A stretch of DNA of 64,000 bases from Bradyrhizobium arachidis (GTDB lineage Bacteria > Pseudomonadota > Alphaproteobacteria > Rhizobiales > Xanthobacteraceae): the NCBI RefSeq assembly GCF_024758505.1, contig NZ_CP077970.1, positions 5,642,001 to 5,706,000 of the forward strand. The letters run 5' to 3'. Below, in pieces: positions 19,143 through 29,079 of this stretch. The position numbers and the translations under genes were made by a program. The notes beneath the pieces were generated by a model. That model searched no databases, had not been told where the DNA came from, and was given only the letters and a program-made list of their open reading frames with translations. How positions within the stretch are numbered: position 1 is the stretch's first letter; the number at the start of each line of letters is the position of its first letter.

Positions 19143-21566
19143 TCAGAACTTCGCGGTGGTGACGACGTAGAACGCCCGCCCCGGCGCGACCGCGACGAAC
19201 GGCGTCGCGCTGCGATAGAGCGTGTCGTAGTACAGCTTGTTGGTGAGGTTCTGCGCGTAGAACTTGATCGCCCAGTGCTGGTCGATCTTCTTCTCGAGGA
19301 ACGCATCGAAGCGCCAGTAGCTCGGAATCAGCGTACCGGTGTTGGCGCCGAACGTGCCGCCGAACACCTTGGAGCGGAACACCGCCTGGCCGCCAAGTTC
19401 CCAGTCGCCATCGAACTTGTACTTGGAGAGCAAGCTGAACGACTGATGGGCGACGTTGGCCAGCGGCAGGCCGATATTGGACGGGACGAGGCTCTTCGTC
19501 ACCTGCGACTGCATCAGCACGATGCCGCCGAACATGCTCCAGCGATCGGTGAGATTGCCGCTGGCCTCGATGTCGATGCCCCGGATTCGGTAGGCCGCCC
19601 CCGACGTCAGCGTGTTCACACCGTTGATGGGCACCGTCTCACGGGCATTGTCCTTGTCGGTCTGGAACAGCGCACCGCTCACCAGCAGGTGGCGATCGAA
19701 CAACTCCCACTTGGTGCCGACTTCGGCGGCCTTGTTGCGCTCGGGCCCGAGGATTGTGCCGCCTAGAACGACTGCACCATAGTCGGTGCTCGTACCGTCG
19801 AGTTCGGAGCCGAACGGATTTGTCGAGGTTGCGTAGGCAGCATAAAGGCTTCCGATCGGTACCGGCTTGAAGACAATGCCGCCGTTGTAATTGATGAAGT
19901 CCGAATTGACCCTGCTCGATAGCGTATTGTTCCACCCGGTCATGTCATATCCGTCATAGCGCAGGCCGCCATTGACGATGATCTTGTCCTCCCAGTTCGC
20001 GGTATCAAGGACATACAGCGCTTTGCTGTCGACATTGTACCGGGTGGGATTGCCGGTCAGCGACGGCACGGTGGTGAACGGAATGAACGTATAGCTCGGC
20101 GCATAGATCGACTGGCCCGACAACGCACCGTTGCTCGAGAACGCGCCCGATCCGTTGAATTCCGACGCCAGCCCGGTGTAGCGGTCGATCCCGACGCGTT
20201 CGTTGGAGACTTCCAGACCGACCACGGCGGTGTGCTTGACCGATCCGGTATTGAACTTGAACGTGGCGTCTTCCTGGTTCGCCCAGACGTCGACGTACTG
20301 GTTGCGGCTCTGCGCGCTCGCGGTGAACGTCCATTTCGTCGGATCGGGATTCGTCGTGATGGGCGACTGCGGCAGCGTGCCGATATAGGCCAGCAGCGAG
20401 TGCTCGCCGCGGGTCCGGCTGGTCAGGGTGATGTTGTCGGTGGGCTTGTACTCGAGCGTGAGCGTGCCGAAATCCTGGCGCGCGGTCTGCCAGTCGCGGT
20501 TAATGAAGCCGTACCAGTTCTGGCGCGGGATGCCGGCCTCGGTGACGGGCACGTTGCCCTGCTTGTAGTAGGGCACGCCGAAATCAGGCAGGCCGCTGAG
20601 GTCGGTGTGGACGTAGTTGGTGGTGAGCTTGAAGTCGGTGGTCGGCGAGTACTTCGTGGAGATGAAGGTGCCCCAGCGATTGTCGGTGACGTAGTTGCGC
20701 CCCGCCACGTTGGCATCCTGGAACATGCCGCCGGTGCGCACCGAGAAGGTCGGATTGATCACCTGGTTGGTGTCGATCGTGACGCGCTTGGTCCTATCGG
20801 TACCGAACGTGGTCTCGGCATTGGTGAAATTGTAGTCGGCCGCCTGCTTGGTCACGATGTTGATGGCGCCGCCGGCAGTGCCGCGGCCCGCATAGGATGA
20901 GGCCGGGCCGCGCAGAATCTCGATCTGCTCGGTGAAGAAGTTTTCGCGAATGCTGACCGCCGGATCGCGAATGCCGTCGATGAACACGTCGTTGCGCGCG
21001 TCGAAGCCGCGGATGAAGAAGCGGTCGCCGAACGCGTTGCCGCCCTCACCCGAGCCCAGCGTCACGCCGGCGGTGGAGCGCCCGACTTCCTTCAGCGAGG
21101 TGATGTTCTTGTCCGCCAGCACTTCCTTGCTGAGCACGGTGATGGTCTTCGGCGTGTTGAGCAGCGGCTCGGGAAACTTTCCCGAAGCCTGCACGCGATC
21201 GACCTTGTAGGGCGCAACCGGATCGGCATACGGATTGCGATCGGCCGGCAAGCCGCCGGCGTTGGGGAACGGCACCGGCGCCTGCGTCGTCTGCTGACGC
21301 TGGGCGGCGCGCCGGAGCGCGTTGCGCGCGCGAATCTGCTCCGCAGACGGCTTTGAGGCAGCGGGACGCGGACGTTCGACCGGTGCGTCGACTGCAACAG
21401 GCGGCAGATTCGATTGCTGCGCCTCCGCAGCGCCCGAGAACGATGCTACTGCGATCAGGCCGGCGACTGCCGATACGGCCTTTGCGGACCCCACATCAAA
21501 CTTTTCATCCGCCAATTCGAACGTCGCGATCGAACGCAGCGACTTCGGTGCAACTGCCTGCCCCAT
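19143..21566 (-). CDS. TonB-dependent siderophore receptor (Fiu-like)
   Basis: Outer-membrane receptor of about 807 residues from the ATG at 21566 (GGGG 9 nt upstream; an in-frame TTG five codons earlier is possible). A signal region [18 protein letters not shown] is followed by a proline-rich linker. The plug domain runs from near residue 120 ([54 protein letters not shown]). The 22-strand barrel ends in FYVVTTAKF, with terminal Phe. It resembles catecholate siderophore receptors of the Fiu/CirA type. First gene of the operon, directly behind three iron-control-like elements. Confidence 0.94.
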   Translation of the reverse strand: MGQAVAPKSLRSIATFELADEKFDVGSAKAVSAVAGLIAVASFSGAAEAQQSNLPPVAVDAPVERPRPAASKPSAEQIRARNALRRAAQRQQTTQAPVPFPNAGGLPADRNPYADPVAPYKVDRVQASGKFPEPLLNTPKTITVLSKEVLADKNITSLKEVGRSTAGVTLGSGEGGNAFGDRFFIRGFDARNDVFIDGIRDPAVSIRENFFTEQIEILRGPASSYAGRGTAGGAINIVTKQAADYNFTNAETTFGTDRTKRVTIDTNQVINPTFSVRTGGMFQDANVAGRNYVTDNRWGTFISTKYSPTTDFKLTTNYVHTDLSGLPDFGVPYYKQGNVPVTEAGIPRQNWYGFINRDWQTARQDFGTLTLEYKPTDNITLTSRTRGEHSLLAYIGTLPQSPITTNPDPTKWTFTASAQSRNQYVDVWANQEDATFKFNTGSVKHTAVVGLEVSNERVGIDRYTGLASEFNGSGAFSSNGALSGQSIYAPSYTFIPFTTVPSLTGNPTRYNVDSKALYVLDTANWEDKIIVNGGLRYDGYDMTGWNNTLSSRVNSDFINYNGGIVFKPVPIGSLYAAYATSTNPFGSELDGTSTDYGAVVLGGTILGPERNKAAEVGTKWELFDRHLLVSGALFQTDKDNARETVPINGVNTLTSGAAYRIRGIDIEASGNLTDRWSMFGGIVLMQSQVTKSLVPSNIGLPLANVAHQSFSLLSKYKFDGDWELGGQAVFRSKVFGGTFGANTGTLIPSYWRFDAFLEKKIDQHWAIKFYAQNLTNKLYYDTLYRSATPFVAVAPGRAFYVVTTAKF

Positions 21567-21690
21567 TTCAACACGCCCCAATTTTCAAGTCGCTCGTGCG
21601 TCCCACTGGCAACGAGCGTTGCGCGTTGGTTATCGGCCGCAAAAAGTCGGGTCAACGCAAAGGGGCTGCGATTACTCTTGAATCGATCCA

Positions 21691-21755
21691 GATCAAAACG
21701 ATTCTAAAATGGAGTTTGAAACTGTTCTAAACTGTCGTTTGTAAGCGTTCTAAAC
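21691..21755 (-). promoter_or_regulatory. Triple Irr/ICE-like iron-control element upstream of the receptor
   Basis: TTCTAAA occurs at 21702-21708, 21725-21731 and 21748-21754, exactly 23 bp apart. Each is the right half of an imperfect dyad, the clearest being GTTTGAAACTGTTCTAAAC (21714-21732) and GTTTGTAAGCGTTCTAAAC (21737-21755). On the receptor strand each reads TTTAGAAC..., resembling the iron control element bound by the Fur-family regulator Irr in Bradyrhizobium. The sites are about 125-190 bp ahead of the receptor start, so control of the whole uptake operon is likely. Confidence 0.7.
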
Positions 21756-21801
21756 TTCCTGCAAAACAGCGCTCTGCTACGCGCGGCCTATTCGCGGCCG
21801 G

Positions 21802-22044
21802 TCAATCGCTGCTCGGCGGCTTCATCAGCGAAAACAACTCGTCAACGGTCTGCCGCGCCACCGATCGCACGCGATCGCTGTTGTCGAGGCCCGCGATGTT
21901 GACGCCGTTGACGACGGCCCTGATCTCGTCGCGGAAGTCGGTGAGAAAAGCGAGAGGATCGCGCTGCTCGTTGGCGACGCGCGCGATCAGTCCCGTGATC
22001 AGAATCTGACACGCGATCATCTTGCCGTTCAGTTCGTCCATCAT
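21802..22044 (-). CDS. Small conserved hypothetical protein, 80 aa
   Basis: 80 residues starting MMDELNGKMIACQILITGLI, with a GGGGAGC ribosome site 4 nt ahead of the first ATG. A longer open frame continues upstream but is Arg-rich and unlike a protein. Helical, mainly soluble, with LTDFRDEIRAVVNGVNIAGL and a C-terminal DELFSLMKPPSSD. No known domain recognised. It sits alone between the receptor promoter and the RND operon. Confidence 0.65.
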   Translation of the reverse strand: MMDELNGKMIACQILITGLIARVANEQRDPLAFLTDFRDEIRAVVNGVNIAGLDNSDRVRSVARQTVDELFSLMKPPSSD

Positions 22045-22388
22045 GCGCTCCCCAATTTGCGGGCGCTGATATGGACGACGCCTAATCCCCTGACAACCGA
22101 AACGCCGGTCCTGCAATTTAGAACCGTTCGCGACAGGGCGATCCGCGCGACCTCTGCCATGCTCGGTCAGCGGGCATCCCAAAGCTTATGCACGCTGATC
22201 GATCCGCGCGCCGCGGTGCCCTTCCGGAGGGGCTTCCGGAATGGCCGCAAAGCTTTCCAATTGTTTAGGATTCTCAACTGATAGTGCTGTTTACACTGGA
22301 ACTTGGCGTGTATTATACAAGCTCGCGCTGAACGCTTTCAAAGCCATAATATTATCCCTTTGGGCAGGCGAGCCAATACGAAGCCGAC
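22045..22388. other. Intergenic region, no gene seen
   Basis: 344 bp between the small minus-strand gene and the plus-strand efflux operon. It must hold both promoters. It becomes AT-richer towards 22260-22340 (TGTTTACACTGGAACTTGG, ATAATATTATCCC), as expected of a promoter. One half-site TTTAGAACCG at 22118 is not palindromic enough to call. Confidence 0.5.
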
Positions 22389-23561
22389 ATGAAGAAGTCA
22401 CGGCCGATCCTCTGGATTTTGATCATCGCAGCCGTGGCCCTGGCGGGCTATTTTGGCTGGCAGCGGTTCCTCTCCCCTGAAGCGGCAAAGACCCAGACCG
22501 CGCAAAAGGGTCCGCCCCGGGCACCCGCGGTGCCGGTCAGCGTGGCGCCGGTCCAGAAGACTGATTTCCCGGTCTATCTGACCGGACTCGGCACCGTCCA
22601 AGGCTTCAACACCGTCCAGGTCCGGACCCGGGTCGACGGCCAGATCGACAAGATCGCCTTTACCGAAGGCCAGATCGTCAAGCAGGGCGAGCTTCTGGTA
22701 TCGATCGATCCCCGGCCCTATCAGGCCGCGCTCGACCAGGCCAAGGCCAAGAAGGCGCAGGACGAGGCGAATCTCGCCAACGCCAATCTCGAGCTCCAGC
22801 GCGCCATGAAGCTCGGCGAATTCGCGACCGCGCAGCGGGTCGATACCCAGCGCTCGACCGTCGCCCAGCTCACCGCCCAGATCGCGGCCGACGAAGCCGC
22901 CATCACAAACGCCCAGACCCAGCTCGACTACACCCAGATCACGGCGCCGATCGCCGGCGTCGCCGGTCTGCGCCAGGTCGATATCGGCAACATCGTCAAT
23001 GCTTCCAGCCAGACGGCGATGGTGACCATCGCGCAGATCGAGCCCATTGCGGTGATCTTCACGGCGCCCGAGGACCAGTTGCCCTATATCAGCGAGGCCC
23101 AGAAGATCGCTCCGCTCAAGGTCATCGCCTTGACCACCGACGGCAAGAAGACGCTCGCCGAGGGCCAGCTCGCCGTCGTCAACAATCAGGTCGACACGAC
23201 AAGCGGGACTATTCGGCTCAAGGCGGTGTTCGACAACAAGGACCGCAATTTGTGGCCGGGCCAGTCGGTATCGACGCGGCTCTTGATGCGAACGATCAAG
23301 GATGCGGTCGTGGTCCCGGATGACGCGGTCCAGCATTCGACCAACGGTCTCTATGCCTATACCGTCAATCAGGAGAACAAGGCCGAGCTTCGCAAGGTCA
23401 AGGTCAGTTACTCCATCGACGGCCGCTCGGTGATCGAGGAAGGGCTTAGTCCGGGACAACAGGTGATCACGGGCGGTCAGTTCCGGGTGCAGCCCGGCAG
23501 CCTCGTCTCGACGGCGGTCGCAAGCTCCGAACCGGGGCAGAGCAAGGTCCGACAGGAATGA
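22389..23561 (+). CDS. RND efflux periplasmic adaptor subunit, MdtA-like
   Basis: Membrane-fusion protein of 390 residues. The N-terminal segment ILWILIIAAVALAGYFGWQR is an uncleaved anchor or signal. The barrel-sandwich/lipoyl halves are GTVQGFNTVQVRTRVDGQID and ITAPIAGVAGLRQVDIGNIV, separated by a coiled-coil hairpin (AALDQAKAKKAQDEANLANA). The beta-barrel and membrane-proximal domains follow (TSGTIRLKAVFDNKDRNLWP; VVVPDDAVQHSTNGLYAYTV). It bridges the inner-membrane pump to an outer-membrane channel not found here. It overlaps the pump gene by 4 bp. Confidence 0.94.
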   Translation: MKKSRPILWILIIAAVALAGYFGWQRFLSPEAAKTQTAQKGPPRAPAVPVSVAPVQKTDFPVYLTGLGTVQGFNTVQVRTRVDGQIDKIAFTEGQIVKQGELLVSIDPRPYQAALDQAKAKKAQDEANLANANLELQRAMKLGEFATAQRVDTQRSTVAQLTAQIAADEAAITNAQTQLDYTQITAPIAGVAGLRQVDIGNIVNASSQTAMVTIAQIEPIAVIFTAPEDQLPYISEAQKIAPLKVIALTTDGKKTLAEGQLAVVNNQVDTTSGTIRLKAVFDNKDRNLWPGQSVSTRLLMRTIKDAVVVPDDAVQHSTNGLYAYTVNQENKAELRKVKVSYSIDGRSVIEEGLSPGQQVITGGQFRVQPGSLVSTAVASSEPGQSKVRQE

Positions 23562-26500
23562 ACGGCGGCGGAATTTCGGCACCTTTCATTCGCTATCCCA
23601 TCGGCACCTCGCTGCTGATGGCCGGCATCCTCTTTGTCGGTCTGGTTGCCTACCCGCTGCTGCCCGTCGCGCCCCTGCCCCAGGTCGACTTCCCGACCAT
23701 CCAGATCACCGCGAACCTGCCCGGCGGCAGTCCCGAGACCATGGCCTCCTCGGTGGCGCAACCGCTCGAGCGCCAGTTCGCCCAGATTCCCGGCATCGCC
23801 CAGATGACCTCGACGAGCTATCTGGGCACCGCGTCGATCACCATTCAGTTCGACCTCAACCGCAACATCGACGGCGCAGCCAACGACGTTCAGGGCGCGA
23901 TCAACGCGGCCAGCGGCCAGTTGCCGAAGAACCTGCCGTCGCCGCCGACCTATCGCAAGGTCAACCCGGCGGACTCGCCGATCCTGTTGCTGTCGGCCAC
24001 CTCGGAAACGCTGCCGCTGACCAGCGTCAGCGACGCCGTGGACGCCCAGCTCGCGCAGCAGATCAGCCAGATCTCAGGCGTGGCGCAGGTCTTCATCGGC
24101 GGCCAGCAGAAGCCGGCCATCCGCGTTCAGGTCGATCCGGCCAAGCTCGTCGCCAAGGGCCTGTCGCTGGAGGACGTGCGCAGCCAGATCGCCATCACCA
24201 CCGTCGACAGCCCCAAGGGTAATATCGATGGCGAGCGGCGGGCCTACACGATCTACGCCAACGACCAGCTCACCCAGTCCAAGGACTGGAACGACGTCAT
24301 CATCGCCTACCGCAACGGCGGCCCCTTGCGCATCCGCGACATCGGTCAGGCGGTCACCGGCCCCGAGGACGCCAAGCAGGCGGCCTGGGCCAATGGCAAG
24401 CGCGGCGTCTTCCTGGTGATCTTCAAGCAGCCCGGCGCCAACGTCATCGAGACCGTCGACCGGATCAAAGCCACCCTGCCCCGGCTGGTGGCCGCTATCC
24501 CGCCCGCGATCAAGATCGAGCTGATCAGCGACCGCACCCAGACCATCCGCGCCGCGGTCGAGGACGTCCAGTTCACGCTGCTGCTGACCATCTTGCTCGT
24601 GGTCATGGTGATCTTCATCTTCCTGCGCAGCTTCTGGGCGACCGTGATTCCGACGGTGACCGTACCGCTCGCGCTGCTCGGCGCCTGCGCCCTGATGTGG
24701 CTCGTCGGCTATACGCTGGACAATCTGTCGCTGATGGCACTCACGATCGCGGTTGGTTTCGTGGTCGACGATGCCATCGTCATGCTCGAAAACATCACGC
24801 GCTATGTCGAACAGGGCGAATCGCCGATGGCCGCCGCCTACAAGGGCGCCAAGGAAATCGGTTTCACGATCGTCTCCATCAGCGTGTCGCTGGTGGCTGT
24901 GCTGATTCCGCTGCTCCTGATGGGCGGCATCATCGGGCGCCTGTTCCGCGAATTCGCTGTCGTGCTGGCGATGACCATCTTCGTCTCGATGATCGTCTCC
25001 CTCACCCTGACCCCGATGATGGCCTCGCGCTTCCTGCGCGCCCATGGCGAGGTCAGGCATGGCCGCTTCTATGCATGGAGCGAACGCGGCTTCGACGCGA
25101 TGCTGCGCGGCTATGAATATGTCCTCGACATCGCGCTGAGCTGGCGGCGCACCACGCTGCTCATCTTCTTTGCGACGCTCGCCCTGTCGGTCTACCTCTT
25201 CGTCCTGATCCCCAAGGGCTTCTTCCCCCAGCAGGACAACGGCCTGATCACCGCGACCGCCGAGGCTTCGCAAGACATCTCTTTTGCGGCGATGCAGAAG
25301 CGGCAGGAGGAGCTCGGCAAGATCGTGATGGCCGATCCTGATGTCGCCACCGTCGCGATGGCGATCGGCGGCAGCGGCCGTGCCGGCAACAACGGCAATC
25401 TGTTCATCACCCTGAAGCCGCGCAATGAGCGCGAGGCCTCCGCGCAGCAGATCATTGCACGGCTGCGTCCCAAGCTCGAGAAGGTCGAAGGCGCCCGCCT
25501 CTTCATGCAGGCCGCGCAGGACGTCCGCCTCGGCGGCCGTCCGACCCGCACCCAGTTCGAATTCACGCTCCAGGATTCGGATCTCGCCGAGCTCAACGAG
25601 TGGGCACCGAAGATACTGGCCAAGATGCAGACGCTGCCGCAATTGCGCGACGTCGCCACCGACCAGCAGACCCAGGGCACGACGCTGCAGCTCAGGATCA
25701 ACCGCGACACCGCCGCGCGCTACGGCATCCAGCCGCAGGTGATCGACGACACGCTCTACGACGCCTTCGGCCAGCGTCAGGTCACGCAGTATTTCACCCA
25801 GCTCAACACCTACAAGATCATCCTGGAGATCCTGCCCGAGCTGCAGGGCAATCTCGACACGCTGAACAAGCTCTACGTGAAGTCGCCGCTGACCGGCGAA
25901 CAGGTCCCACTGTCGACGTTCGCGACCTGGACGACCGATCCGGTGCGCCCGCTCTCGATCAGCCACCAGGGTCAATTCCCGGCGATCACCATCAGCTTCA
26001 ACCTCGCGCAGGGCGTCGCCCTCGGCCAAGCCACCGAGGCTGTGCAGAAGGCGATGGCCGATCTCGGCGCGCCGGCCACGCTCAATTCGAGCTTCCAGGG
26101 CACCGCGCAGGCGTTCCAGCAGTCGCTCGGCACCGTACCGCTGTTGATCCTGGCCGCGCTGGTCGTGGTCTATCTGATCCTCGGCATCCTCTATGAGAGC
26201 TACATCCACCCGATCACGATTCTCTCGACGCTGCCCTCGGCCGGTGTCGGCGCGCTCGCGATCCTGATGGCGGCGGGCTTCGACTTCAGCCTGATCGCAT
26301 TGATCGGCATCATCCTGTTGATCGGCATCGTGAAGAAGAACGGCATCATGATGGTCGACTTCGCCATCGCCGCCGAACGCGACGAGCACAAATCGCCGGA
26401 AGAATCGATCCGTCAGGCGGCGATCCTGCGCTTCCGCCCGATCATGATGACGACGATGGCCGCGCTGCTCGGCGGCGTGCCGCTGATGCTCGGTCACGGC

Positions 26501-26704
26501 ACCGGCGCGGAAATCCGCCAGCCGCTCGGCTACGCCATGGTCGGCGGCCTAATCGTCAGCCAGGCGCTGACGCTGTTCACGACGCCGGTGGTTTATCTCT
26601 ATCTCGACAAGCTCAACAACTGGTTCTCGGGCTGGGGCCGTTCGGGTGACGGCGAAAGCCACGAGACGCCCGAGCACCGCACAGTCAAGGAAGCCGCCGA
26701 GTAA
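23558..26704 (+). CDS. RND multidrug efflux permease, MdtB/MdtC (AcrB) family
   Basis: 1048-residue inner-membrane proton/drug antiporter of the HAE1 RND family, full length. The N-terminus FIRYPIGTSLLMAGILFVGL is helix 1. Proton-relay acidic residues lie in AVGFVVDDAIVMLENITRYV (helix 4, DD pair), and the second half has LILGILYESYIHPITILSTL and GIVKKNGIMMVDFAIA. Two large periplasmic loops occupy roughly residues 40-335 and 560-870. MdtB/C-type is suggested by the adaptor and by LPQVDFPTIQITANLPGGSP. Physiological substrate unknown. Confidence 0.95.
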   Translation: MNGGGISAPFIRYPIGTSLLMAGILFVGLVAYPLLPVAPLPQVDFPTIQITANLPGGSPETMASSVAQPLERQFAQIPGIAQMTSTSYLGTASITIQFDLNRNIDGAANDVQGAINAASGQLPKNLPSPPTYRKVNPADSPILLLSATSETLPLTSVSDAVDAQLAQQISQISGVAQVFIGGQQKPAIRVQVDPAKLVAKGLSLEDVRSQIAITTVDSPKGNIDGERRAYTIYANDQLTQSKDWNDVIIAYRNGGPLRIRDIGQAVTGPEDAKQAAWANGKRGVFLVIFKQPGANVIETVDRIKATLPRLVAAIPPAIKIELISDRTQTIRAAVEDVQFTLLLTILLVVMVIFIFLRSFWATVIPTVTVPLALLGACALMWLVGYTLDNLSLMALTIAVGFVVDDAIVMLENITRYVEQGESPMAAAYKGAKEIGFTIVSISVSLVAVLIPLLLMGGIIGRLFREFAVVLAMTIFVSMIVSLTLTPMMASRFLRAHGEVRHGRFYAWSERGFDAMLRGYEYVLDIALSWRRTTLLIFFATLALSVYLFVLIPKGFFPQQDNGLITATAEASQDISFAAMQKRQEELGKIVMADPDVATVAMAIGGSGRAGNNGNLFITLKPRNEREASAQQIIARLRPKLEKVEGARLFMQAAQDVRLGGRPTRTQFEFTLQDSDLAELNEWAPKILAKMQTLPQLRDVATDQQTQGTTLQLRINRDTAARYGIQPQVIDDTLYDAFGQRQVTQYFTQLNTYKIILEILPELQGNLDTLNKLYVKSPLTGEQVPLSTFATWTTDPVRPLSISHQGQFPAITISFNLAQGVALGQATEAVQKAMADLGAPATLNSSFQGTAQAFQQSLGTVPLLILAALVVVYLILGILYESYIHPITILSTLPSAGVGALAILMAAGFDFSLIALIGIILLIGIVKKNGIMMVDFAIAAERDEHKSPEESIRQAAILRFRPIMMTTMAALLGGVPLMLGHGTGAEIRQPLGYAMVGGLIVSQALTLFTTPVVYLYLDKLNNWFSGWGRSGDGESHETPEHRTVKEAAE

Positions 26705-26749
26705 GGTGGCGACGATCCCGCAGTCATTCCCGCAATCAACATTCAGTCC

Positions 26750-27313
26750 ATGCACATGCGATCCAAATCTGCAGCTCTCATAGCGGCCGTCCTGCTCGTG
26801 AGCGGAGCCGCGCACGCCCAGCAGGGTGCGAAGCAGAAGGCGGCGCCCGCGCCGGCCGCGACGGCCGCCCCGGCCCCGCAGCAACAGGGCGAGGCGCCCG
26901 CACCGCAGCCGGGCTGGGCCGCGCGCTGCTCCAGCGTCAGCCGCGACGCGCCGCTCGAATGCGCGATCGAGCAGAATGCGGTGCTGACCAAGACCGGGCA
27001 GCTCATCGTGCTCATCAACATCCGCGTCCCCGCCGACACCCGCGTGCCCGTCGCGCTGGTCCAGTTGCCGCTCGGGCTCAACCTGCCGGCTGGCGCAAAA
27101 CTCCAGGTCGACGAGGGCAAGGCGATCGATCTCCAGGTCCAGACCTGCGAGAACCGCGGCTGCTACGCCTCGACGCCGATCTCGGCGGACCTGCTCGCGA
27201 GCCTGAAGTCGGGCAAGCAGTTGAAAGTCTCCTTCCAGAACATGTCCAAGGAGACGATCGCCATTCCGATGCCGCTGACCGATTTCGCGGCGGCCTACGA
27301 CAAGATCAAGTAG
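26750..27313 (+). CDS. Invasion-associated locus B (IalB) family protein
   Basis: 187-residue exported protein. The signal peptide is AALIAAVLLVSGAAHAQQ, then a Lys/Ala/Pro-rich spacer and an IalB domain from about residue 55 (GWAARCSSVSRDAPLECAIE; LPLGLNLPAGAKLQVDEGKA; CENRGCYASTPISADLLASL). The paired cysteines are typical of the family. IalB was named in Bartonella; in free-living rhizobia the role is unknown. An ATG two codons inside is an alternative start. A second IalB-type protein is at 59764-60348. Confidence 0.9.
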   Translation: MHMRSKSAALIAAVLLVSGAAHAQQGAKQKAAPAPAATAAPAPQQQGEAPAPQPGWAARCSSVSRDAPLECAIEQNAVLTKTGQLIVLINIRVPADTRVPVALVQLPLGLNLPAGAKLQVDEGKAIDLQVQTCENRGCYASTPISADLLASLKSGKQLKVSFQNMSKETIAIPMPLTDFAAAYDKIK

Positions 27314-27376
27314 CGCGCTTTGCGCGGACCCGTTGGCTCGCAATGACGGCGTGGAAGATCGACCCGCGCCGTCACG

Positions 27377-27733
27377 CTACGACGCACGCGCCTGGAGGAA
27401 CGTGTCGAAGCCGCCAAAGATCATGCGCTTGCCGTCGAACGGCATGTCGCCTCCCTTCAGGCGCGGGTCATCCATCACCTTCTTGTTGATGGCGTCGCGA
27501 CTCGCGCGGTCGCGGTAGACGATCCAGGAAAACACCACGACTTCATTCTCGGCGGCCATCACGGCGCGCGGAAAGGAGGTCAGGTCGCCATAGGGAACGT
27601 CGTCGCCGATGCACTCGACATAGTCGAGCGCGCCGTACTCCATCCAGACATCGCAGGCCTTGCGCGCGAGCGCCTTGTAGGCATCGATCTTGTCCTTGGG
27701 AACGGCCAGCACGAAACCATCGACATAGGGCAT
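27377..27733 (-). CDS. DUF1428 family protein
   Basis: 118 residues beginning MPYVDGFVLAVPKDKIDAYK, with AAGGAGATCCCT before the ATG at 27733. The ferredoxin-like (dimeric alpha-beta barrel) family has characteristic YGALDYVECIGDDVPYGDLT, VVFSWIVYRDRASRDAINKK and MPFDGKRMIFGGFDTFL near the C-terminus. Cytosolic; family function unknown. Convergent with the IalB gene. Confidence 0.92.
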   Translation of the reverse strand: MPYVDGFVLAVPKDKIDAYKALARKACDVWMEYGALDYVECIGDDVPYGDLTSFPRAVMAAENEVVVFSWIVYRDRASRDAINKKVMDDPRLKGGDMPFDGKRMIFGGFDTFLQARAS

Positions 27734-28027
27734 AGGGATCTCCTTGGGGTCATGTCTCGCACCAAGGACGATGCAGGCGGCGTGGGCCCGACGTCGGCTT
27801 ACGGTTTGGAGCTGAGGCAAACCGTCGCTGAAGCGCTGGCCGTCGTCGCTCGGGCGGACATCCGCCCTGCCCCATGGACCGCAAAAATCCCGCCCACCGC
27901 GACGCTTGCAAGGCTGGGGGCGAGCGGGTAGAAACCCCTCCACGCCCGAGCCGTGATTTGCGCCAAAAGCGCCGCCGGCCGACGCCGATCACATCAATAA
28001 GATATTGATTTCGTTCGGCAATTCCGT

Positions 28028-28101
28028 TGGGGAATGGTGTAACGGTAGCACAACAGACTCTGACTCTGTTTGTCTTGGTTCGAATCCAGGTTCCCCAGCC
28101 A
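28028..28101 (+). tRNA. tRNA-Gln (anticodon CTG)
   Basis: 74-nt cloverleaf including encoded CCA. The acceptor stem is TGGGGAA/TTCCCCA, with discriminator G and CCA at 28099-28101. The D arm holds TGTAACGGTAGCA, the anticodon stem ACAGA/TCTGT encloses loop CTCTGAC (anticodon CTG, reads CAG), and the T arm holds GGTTCGAATCC. Its last 18 bases plus one are repeated at 30137-30155, marking it as an integration site. Confidence 0.95.
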
Positions 28102-28102
28102 G
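28084..28102 (+). repeat. att-like direct repeat, left copy (tRNA-Gln 3' end)
   Basis: ATCCAGGTTCCCCAGCCAG, identical over 19 bp to 30137-30155. Because this copy completes the tRNA, it corresponds to the attachment site recreated by site-specific integration into a tRNA gene. Confidence 0.85.
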
Positions 28103-28296
28103 CTTCGTAGTTTGCACCTAAAATTTTGAAATGATTGCATCTTATTGCGCTGGGTAACTGACGTACCCAACGCTGCTGCCCCTAACGCACTTTCCCGAAC
28201 CCCACCCATTCGTCGCCAACGTTGCCAGTTCGCAAGATTCACCAGTAGAACCTGTGGAAGACATCGCTCGGGAGTTGCCCCCTAGAAAGCGTACCC

Positions 28297-28929
28297 ATGC
28301 GCCGTGTACTTACGATGATCGGACTTCTCGTCCTGCTCTTGTTGGTCTATTTCGCCTATCCGTTTCTCGCGCTCTGGCGTATCGACTCTGCCCTCAAGAG
28401 CGGGGACCAACTTGCATTGGACGCGATGGTGGACTGGGGACGAGTGCACGAAAGCCTCAGGAAGGACGCCTTAAGTTACGTGGTTCTTGACAGCCTCACG
28501 AAAACGGATGCGAACGATAGCAAGCTTGCCACGCTCGGTGGGGTGCTGGGCACGACTCTCGGCGCGACCTTGATTGAAAAGCTGATCGACGGACTCGTCA
28601 ACGGACGTACTGCGATAGAGTTATACAAGAAGCGTCCCAATCCCGAGCGGGCCGATATCGAATGGATACGAGAGGTGAGGTTTCTCTCCCCGACCCAATT
28701 CCATTTCGCGCTCCAGCATCCCAATGAGACAACGCCACCTATCAAGTTCGTCATGTCTTTCTCGGGCGTGGAATGGAAGGTCACCCGCATCGCCTTTGAC
28801 ATGAAGCAACTGCCGCAGTCTCCACCATCTCCTGCCGAGGGAGAGCAACTCTCGGGCGGCGGTGATGGATATAGTAAGCCCGCTCGGGAAAGCTTGAAGA
28901 AACTGATCGAGAAGCCCGCGACGCGCTAG
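28297..28929 (+). CDS. DUF2939-like membrane-anchored protein in the mini-island
   Basis: 210 residues beginning MRRVLTMIGLLVLLLLVYFA, a single N-terminal membrane segment. YPFLALWRIDSALKSGDQLA and LDAMVDWGRVHESLRKD follow, the pattern of DUF2939 proteins. The remaining domain is likely periplasmic or cytosolic (FLSPTQFHFALQHP, VEWKVTRIAFDMKQLP). Function unknown. Base composition is less GC-rich than chromosomal neighbours. It is the first cargo gene after the tRNA. Confidence 0.75.
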   Translation: MRRVLTMIGLLVLLLLVYFAYPFLALWRIDSALKSGDQLALDAMVDWGRVHESLRKDALSYVVLDSLTKTDANDSKLATLGGVLGTTLGATLIEKLIDGLVNGRTAIELYKKRPNPERADIEWIREVRFLSPTQFHFALQHPNETTPPIKFVMSFSGVEWKVTRIAFDMKQLPQSPPSPAEGEQLSGGGDGYSKPARESLKKLIEKPATR

Positions 28930-29079
28930 GTCGCGCGGATCATGTTTACGACCTGCGCATGCCAACAAGGATAGCGTTGGCCACGATTGTGGCAAAGGTT
29001 TCTCCATTAAGCCTTTTGCGATGGCACGGATAGAGGCTCCGGTGGATTTGTCGGGGTTGGATTGGAGGAGGGCCGCAGA

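Noticed and set aside
22118..22134. Possible iron-control site TTTAGAACCG upstream of the 80-aa gene
   Set aside because: Only one half matches; the other arm (TTCGCGA) departs at three positions, so it is no better than chance.
27994..28242. 82-codon minus-strand frame across the tRNA
   Set aside because: It reads the antisense of tRNA-Gln; peptides like LGNLDSNQ are a common artefact of this in related genomes.
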